Source: Mucilaginibacter sp.
Lineage (GTDB): Bacteria > Bacteroidota > Bacteroidia > Sphingobacteriales > Sphingobacteriaceae
Length of the DNA: 64,000 nucleotides
NCBI RefSeq assembly: GCF_028288185.1
Contig: NZ_JAQBOF010000029.1
Coordinates: forward strand, 1 to 64,000
Direction of reading: 5' to 3'
Below, one piece after another: positions 57,971 through 64,000 of this stretch; the first letter of the stretch is position 1, and every line of letters starts with the position of its first letter. The notes beneath the pieces are model-generated. The model did not search any database. It had not been told where the DNA came from and saw only the letters and a program-made list of their open reading frames with translations. Position numbers and translations under genes: made by a program.

Positions 57971-60166
57971 TTACAATGCCCCATTTTTTAATTTATCCAA
58001 TTTATCCGGCAGCGCGAAAGCCACATAAGCGTCGCCTGATGCCGCGCCTAGTTTACCTCCACCACAGGCAATAACCAGGTATTGCTTACCATTTAACAGG
58101 TAAACACTTGGCGTTGCAAAACCGGCAGACGGTAAGGTGGCTTCCCAAAGTAGTTTACCACTACGTTTATCAAAAGCGCGCATCTTTTTATCTTTTGTGG
58201 CTGCTATAAATACCAACCCGCCGGCTGTTACTACGGGCCCTCCATAATTTTGTGTTCCTGTTATCGGGATGCCCTGTTTGGTAAGGCTTTCATCTTCACC
58301 TAATGGAATCTTCCAGGCAATTTTACCGGTATTTAGGTTAATGGCATTCAAAGTTCCCCAAGGGGGAGATGTAGCCGGCAACCCTTCGGTAGTTAAAAAC
58401 TTATTATAACCTGTCATTTGGTAAGGCAGGTCCAGGTACGGATCAAGCGGCGCTGGGCTGGTCAATTTACGTTTGCCCTCAATTTCATTGTTGGTTATAA
58501 ACGCCACAATAGCTTCGCGTTCCTGCTTCACTATATCTTTAAAAGCAGGCATCATTCTACGGCCCGTTTCTAATAAGGCGAGGATCTGGGCGGCGTTATA
58601 CTTTTTCTCGATACCTATTAAGGTTGGGAAGTTGCCAGACCCTTCCCTGCTTTGTCCATGGCAGCTCATACAGTTTTTGGCAAACAGGCGCTCACCGGCA
58701 GCAGCAAAAGTTTCAACTTTGTCGGGGCGTTTGGGCGCATCTATCATGGTTAAGGTCCATGGCATTTCGTTAGCATTAATGTAAAGCAAGCCACTTTGTG
58801 GATCATAAGCGGGTCCACCCCACTCTGCCCCGCCATCAAACCCAGGGTATATAACCGATGTCTGTTTACCCGGCGGCAAAAACATATTACCGTACCGGTA
58901 ACCTTTCAAGCGAGCTAATACATCAGCTTTTGATTCGGCAGATATATAGGGGTTAATATCATTCTCCGTAAAAGTTTGCCTAACAAAAGGCTGTGGTAAA
59001 GTTGGTATGGGTTGAGTTGGCCAGGGCTTTTCGCCCTCCAGTTCGCTTATAGTCGAAACAGGCTTTTCATGAACCGGATACAATGGTTTCCCTGTAACCC
59101 TGTCCAACACAAAAATAAAACCATGCTTGGTAGGCTGTGCAACGGCATCAATTAGTTTGCCTTTTCTTTTAATGGTAACCAACGCCGGTGCGGTAGGCAA
59201 ATCCTTATCCCACATATCATGATGGATAACCTGGTAATGCCATTTTAATTTACCTGTTGCGGCATCAAGGGCAAGCAAACTATTTGCAAACAAGCCAGAT
59301 CCTAACCTCTTGCCACCATAAAAATCAAAAGAAGCAGAACCTGTTGGGGCGTATAATATGCCACGCTTTTCATCCATACTAAAACCTGACCAGCAGTTTG
59401 CACCGCCTATATGCTTCCAGGCATCTTTGTCTTCCCAGGTATTATAGCCAAACTCGCCGGGATGTGGTACGGTATGAAAGATCCAGCGCAGTTTGCCGGT
59501 ACGCACATCAAATGCACGGATACTTCCCGGTGCAGCGTTAGCGCTTTCATTTACACGGCTGCCTAAAATGTATAAGTCTTTATAAATTATACCGGGCGTG
59601 GTACCAGCCACATACCAATTTTTATTAGTAAGTTCTAAATTGTCATGCAGATCAATAGCGCCATCATTACCGAACTCTTTTATTAACTCTCCGGTTAATG
59701 CGTTAACGGCATATAGGTTTGAACCGGCGCAATACAGTATGCGTTTGTCATTACCACTTTCCCAATAAGTAACGCCGCGGTTGTTATTTATACCAAGATT
59801 AGTTTTCGCGGGCAGATGTTCTTCGGCATTAAACTTCCATTTTTGCATGCCTGTTGCCGCATCTAATGCTATTAAGCTTAAATGCGGCGTAGTACCGTAT
59901 AAAACGCCATTAACAATAATGGGGTTACACTGTATCTGCGACGACCCTTTTGCATCAGCATCTTCAGTATGATATACCCATGCAATCTGTAATTGCTGTA
60001 CGTTTTTAATGTTAACCTGTTTTAACGATGAATATCTGGTAGACTTTTTTGAGCCGCCATAAACTTCCCAACCGGTATTTGCAGTAGTCTGCGCATTGGA
60101 TATAGTTACATTAAAAAATACAGCAAAAGCCCACAAACAGGCTACAGCCTTTTGGATAATACGCAT
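57971..60166 (-). CDS. PQQ-dependent dehydrogenase with embedded cytochrome c domain
   Basis: Signal peptide; 'GWEVYGGSKKSTRYSSLKQVN', 'TGKLRWIFHTVPHPGEFGYNTWEDKDAW', heme motif 'CMSCHG', 'GAASGDAYVAFALP'. Confidence 0.93.
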   Translation of the reverse strand: MRIIQKAVACLWAFAVFFNVTISNAQTTANTGWEVYGGSKKSTRYSSLKQVNIKNVQQLQIAWVYHTEDADAKGSSQIQCNPIIVNGVLYGTTPHLSLIALDAATGMQKWKFNAEEHLPAKTNLGINNNRGVTYWESGNDKRILYCAGSNLYAVNALTGELIKEFGNDGAIDLHDNLELTNKNWYVAGTTPGIIYKDLYILGSRVNESANAAPGSIRAFDVRTGKLRWIFHTVPHPGEFGYNTWEDKDAWKHIGGANCWSGFSMDEKRGILYAPTGSASFDFYGGKRLGSGLFANSLLALDAATGKLKWHYQVIHHDMWDKDLPTAPALVTIKRKGKLIDAVAQPTKHGFIFVLDRVTGKPLYPVHEKPVSTISELEGEKPWPTQPIPTLPQPFVRQTFTENDINPYISAESKADVLARLKGYRYGNMFLPPGKQTSVIYPGFDGGAEWGGPAYDPQSGLLYINANEMPWTLTMIDAPKRPDKVETFAAAGERLFAKNCMSCHGQSREGSGNFPTLIGIEKKYNAAQILALLETGRRMMPAFKDIVKQEREAIVAFITNNEIEGKRKLTSPAPLDPYLDLPYQMTGYNKFLTTEGLPATSPPWGTLNAINLNTGKIAWKIPLGEDESLTKQGIPITGTQNYGGPVVTAGGLVFIAATKDKKMRAFDKRSGKLLWEATLPSAGFATPSVYLLNGKQYLVIACGGGKLGAASGDAYVAFALPDKLDKLKNGAL

Positions 60167-60188
60167 TTAAATACAGATTATAATCGGT

Positions 60189-61547
60189 TTATATTATTTC
60201 AAAATATCGTTTCAGTTCCCAATCGGTAACGCTTTTGGCATATTGCTTGCATTCCCATAAACGGGTTTGTGTAAAGTGCTCCACAAAGTCAGCCCCTAAA
60301 ATCTCTTTAGCAATAGCTGAGTTTTTCATATCCACAGTTGCTGCATACAGGTTTGGCTGTATGCTACCATTTGAGGTATTTTGGTAACCATTGCCAATCG
60401 TCTGAGATACATCTAAACTCAATTTATTTTTAATACCATACAAGCCAGATGCCAACGCGGCAGCCATTGCTAAATACGGGTTAGTATCGGCCCCCGGTAT
60501 CCGGGTTTCTAAACGGGTATATCCTTCTGTGGAGTTAAGCACACGGAATGCCGTAGTCCTATTTTCGACAGCCCAGGTTATGGTAGTTGGTGCCCAAGCC
60601 CCTTCAATTAAGCGTTTATAACTGTTTATTGTTGGTGCGTACATTGGCAATATATGCGGCAGGCAATATAATTGACCGGCTAAATATTGATTATGCAATT
60701 CGCTCATTTTATTAACATCGCTGCCATTATAAAACAGGTTTTTAGTTTGCTCTTTATTCCATAAACTTTGATGGATATGGCCGCCACAGCCAGGCAAGTT
60801 CTCGTTCCACTTGGCCATAAAACTGGCTATAATACCATGTTTGTAGGCAATTTCTTTAACGGCGGTCTTTAATAAAGCAGCTCTATCCGCGGCCTCAATA
60901 ACATGCGAGTGCAAAATAGCCGCCTCATATACTCCAGGACCGGTTTCTGTATGGAAACCTTCCAGCGGGATGTTAAACTTCCCTAACAAATCAACCAGGT
61001 CATCGCAATAATCACTATTTTCTGATGTGCGTAATATGGAATAGCCAAACATACCCGGTGTTAACGGCTCTAAATTGGTAAAGCTTTTATCCTGTAAAGT
61101 TTGTGGTGTTTCCCTGAAATTGAACCATTCAAACTCCTGCGCAAATTCGGGGTGATAACCCATATCCTCGCATTGTTTAGCTATGCGCTTTAATAAACTG
61201 CGTGGACAGGCGGCTAGTCCATTTCCATCCGCATCGCTAAAATCGCCTAAAAAGAAAGGGATATTATCCTGCCATGGCACTGTACGAAAACTGGACAGAT
61301 CAATATGGCATGATTTATCAGGGTAACCCGTGTGCCAACCGGTTAGTTTTACATCATCATAACAAACATCGCTGCTATCCCAGCCAAATACTACATCGCA
61401 AAAACCATAACCACTTTTTAAACCGTCAATAAATTTTTTTGGGTGTATTATTTTCCCGCGCAAAACACCGTCAATATCCGCGAAGGCAAATTTTATTTTT
61501 TGTATATTGTTTTCGTGTATGTAAGCTGTAATTTGTTGCTCGTTCAT
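60189..61547 (-). CDS. glutamine synthetase family ligase (PuuA/gamma-glutamyl-amine ligase-like)
   Basis: 'KIKFAFADIDGVLRGKIIHPKKF', 'EFAQEFEWFNF', 'NLPGCGGHIHQSLW', 'ENRTTAFRVLN...RLETRIPGADTNPYLAMAAALASG'. Confidence 0.9.
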   Translation of the reverse strand: MNEQQITAYIHENNIQKIKFAFADIDGVLRGKIIHPKKFIDGLKSGYGFCDVVFGWDSSDVCYDDVKLTGWHTGYPDKSCHIDLSSFRTVPWQDNIPFFLGDFSDADGNGLAACPRSLLKRIAKQCEDMGYHPEFAQEFEWFNFRETPQTLQDKSFTNLEPLTPGMFGYSILRTSENSDYCDDLVDLLGKFNIPLEGFHTETGPGVYEAAILHSHVIEAADRAALLKTAVKEIAYKHGIIASFMAKWNENLPGCGGHIHQSLWNKEQTKNLFYNGSDVNKMSELHNQYLAGQLYCLPHILPMYAPTINSYKRLIEGAWAPTTITWAVENRTTAFRVLNSTEGYTRLETRIPGADTNPYLAMAAALASGLYGIKNKLSLDVSQTIGNGYQNTSNGSIQPNLYAATVDMKNSAIAKEILGADFVEHFTQTRLWECKQYAKSVTDWELKRYFEII

Positions 61548-61612
61548 GGCGTAGGCAGTAATTATTCAATATTAGGCAAGATAACTATCGTAACTTAAAT
61601 TTATACTAAAAG

Positions 61613-62023
61613 ATGATAAATGATTTATTGTTTGTTTACGGCACTTTATTAATTGACGACAATAAATTTGCTGCCTATTTAAGAAGCAACGCTATTTTTT
61701 ATAATACGGGTACAATTAAAGGCAAGCTATATGATGTCGGTACCTATCCGGGACTAATAATCAGCAATGATCAGGACTACCTCATCAAAGGAACTATTTA
61801 CCAGTTAAATAACGCCGAAGAAATTTTAAAATACTTAGACCCTTATGAAGGATTTGGTGACGAACAGGAACAGCCAAACTTATTTATTCGCGAATCATTA
61901 CCTATTGAAACTTCTGATGGGGTAATAAATTGCTGGGTATATTTATACAACTTATCTATAGATGGTTTGAACCTAATAACGCACGGGGATTACGTAGCCT
62001 ATTTAAATCAAAAACGATCATAA
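61613..62023 (+). CDS. gamma-glutamylcyclotransferase (AIG2-like)
   Basis: 'LLFVYGTLLIDDN', 'GTIKGKLYDVGTYPGLI', 'LDPYEGFG'. Confidence 0.9.
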   Translation: MINDLLFVYGTLLIDDNKFAAYLRSNAIFYNTGTIKGKLYDVGTYPGLIISNDQDYLIKGTIYQLNNAEEILKYLDPYEGFGDEQEQPNLFIRESLPIETSDGVINCWVYLYNLSIDGLNLITHGDYVAYLNQKRS

Positions 62024-62059
62024 CAAAAAAAGCGATGGGCATTTAAATCCATCGCTTTT
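62024..62059. terminator. bidirectional hairpin terminator
   Basis: aaaaaaagcgatgg gcatttaaat ccatcgctttt. Confidence 0.65.
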
Positions 62060-62079
62060 AATATTGATTTAGCTAAGTA

Positions 62080-63090
62080 TTAAACTTTAGCTGTTTTTAC
62101 AGTTTTAATAATAACTGCAGCTACTTTATATGGATCGGCAGCCGAGTTAGGACGACGATCTTCTAAGTAACCACTCCAGTTATGATCTACAGCGTAAAGT
62201 GGGATACGGATAGAAGCACCACGATCTGATACACCATAGCTAAAGTCAGTTATAGATGCAGTTTCGTGTTTACCGGTTAAGCGTTGATCGTTATCAGCAC
62301 CATAAACCGCGATACACTCAGCAACAGCAGGGCGGAAAGACTCGCAAACTGCTTTAAATTTAGCTTCGCTGTTAGCAGTACGTAATAACGTATTTGAGAA
62401 GTTAGCGTGCATACCAGAACCATTCCAGTCTAATTGACCCAATGGTTTGCAATGCCAGTTAATAGCAACGCCATAGCTTTCGCCTATTCTTTCTAATAAA
62501 TAACGTGCAACCCAAATTTGGTCACCGGCTTCTTTAGCGCCTTTAGCAAAGATCTGGAATTCCCATTGTCCTGCGGCAACTTCTCCGTTGATACCTTCAA
62601 CGTTTAAGCCAGCTTCTAAACATACGTCTAAATGCTCTTCAACAATTTCACGACCGTAAGCATTGTTAGCACCTACCGAACAGTAATAAGGGCCTTGCGG
62701 TGCAGGGTAACCACCAGCCGGGAAACCAAGAGGTTTATCTGTTTTTGGATCCCATAAGAAATACTCTTGCTCAAAACCAAACCAAAAATCATTATCATCA
62801 TCCTGGATAAGCGCACGGCCGTTTGACTCATGTGGTTTACCTTTTGAATCTAATACTTCGCACATTACTAAGTAAGCGCTTTTTCTTTGAGGATCAGGGC
62901 ATGTAAAAACTGGTTTTAAAATACAATCTGACGAACCACCCGGTGCTTGCTCAGTTGAAGAACCATCAAAGCTCCAGTTTTCCAGATCTTCTACCTTACC
63001 GCTAAATTCTTTAACGATTTTTGTTTTGCTTCTAAGGCTTTGAGTTGGTTTGTATCCATCAAGCCAGATGTACTCGAGTTTTGTTGCCAT
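62080..63090 (-). CDS. glnA: glutamine synthetase type II (GSII, beta-Grasp domain)
   Basis: 'EYIWLDGYKPTQSLRSKTKIV', 'NWSFDGSSTEQAPGGSSDCILKPV', 'WFGFEQEYFL', 'DWNGSGMHANFS', 'DRGASIRIPL', 'YLEDRRPNSAADPY'. Confidence 0.96.
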   Translation of the reverse strand: MATKLEYIWLDGYKPTQSLRSKTKIVKEFSGKVEDLENWSFDGSSTEQAPGGSSDCILKPVFTCPDPQRKSAYLVMCEVLDSKGKPHESNGRALIQDDDNDFWFGFEQEYFLWDPKTDKPLGFPAGGYPAPQGPYYCSVGANNAYGREIVEEHLDVCLEAGLNVEGINGEVAAGQWEFQIFAKGAKEAGDQIWVARYLLERIGESYGVAINWHCKPLGQLDWNGSGMHANFSNTLLRTANSEAKFKAVCESFRPAVAECIAVYGADNDQRLTGKHETASITDFSYGVSDRGASIRIPLYAVDHNWSGYLEDRRPNSAADPYKVAAVIIKTVKTAKV

Positions 63091-63390
63091 GTTTTTAAAT
63101 TATTTTGTAAAGTTTGATTCGGATAATGCTTTTAATCGCATTGATTATGTTTATGGTAGCAAATTTATATTATTATTTCTATTTTTTGCAAATTTTATCG
63201 AAAAAAGTTAAATAAAATGAAAATTGTTACGAAAAAACTATTTAACGCTGACAAAAACAGCAAAATAAGTCGATAAAAAATACAAATACACACTTTTTGA
63301 TAATCTGTATAAAAACCTACTCGTTAAACAATGGTAGAATTTATTGATTATTTATAATTTTTCCAAGAAAATGTGGTGTGGCGAGATGTT

Positions 63391-63404
63391 GTGTTTCGAA
63401 ACAC
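63391..63404. promoter_or_regulatory. 14-nt perfect palindrome, candidate operator in the glnA-mdh divergent region
   Basis: gtgtttcgaaacac. Confidence 0.4.
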
Positions 63405-63614
63405 GACATTTAAAATAAGTCGATTATAATTACAATATCGTTTTAAAGGCAATCAATTAAGATTTAACTCTATTTTAACAATGCACAGACAGTATTTTAT
63501 ATTTTTTTCTTAAAATTGCACGCAATTTAATTCCTTCTTATAAAATCAATATAATACTATGAAACCATCAGGAGCAGCCAAAAATAATTAACAAGGCTCA
63601 TGATAGCTTCATAA

Positions 63615-64000
<386 letters not shown>

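Overview
The window is a chromosomal segment from a Bacteroidota, most likely Sphingobacteriaceae (Mucilaginibacter/Pedobacter-like). Clues are the T9SS type-B C-terminal domain, flexirubin-type genes, type II glutamine synthetase and TAnnTTTG promoter boxes. From left to right: (1) the 3' end of an MBG-repeat, T9SS-sorted surface protein. (2) A GC-richer block of about 4.7 kb (RibD-C reductase, SulP transporter, two tandem paralogous methyltransferases, Crp/Fnr regulator), bracketed by two copies of a diverged 'taaagaatcg...terminator' sequence, the left one beside a tRNA 3'-like remnant. (3) A metabolic stretch: PAP2, metallo-beta-lactamase fold, GH2, GH99-like, inositol oxygenase, SSS symporter, alanine dehydrogenase and a histone-H1-like protein. 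(4) A compact flexirubin/aryl-polyene-dialkylresorcinol type cluster at about 22.8-42.3 kb: PPTase, ACPs, several ketosynthases plus a CLF-like partner, DarA/DarB-like pair, BtrH-N + ABC transporter, tyrosine ammonia-lyase and aryl-CoA ligase. No MMPL, LolA or acyltransferase gene is visible. An array of eight GTGAATCAC-type motifs precedes its long minus-strand operon. (5) A molybdenum cofactor/FdhF-YdeP locus containing a frameshifted GxxExxY gene. (6) A GS-like ligase / PQQ dehydrogenase / kinase-like / HAD / aldose-epimerase operon. (7) glnA (type II) and the start of mdh. The most interesting unassigned signal is a micro-ORF encoding MCHCCC* in the leader of a thioredoxin-fold protein that contains no cysteine. 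All calls come from reading the sequence and translations; no database searches were run.
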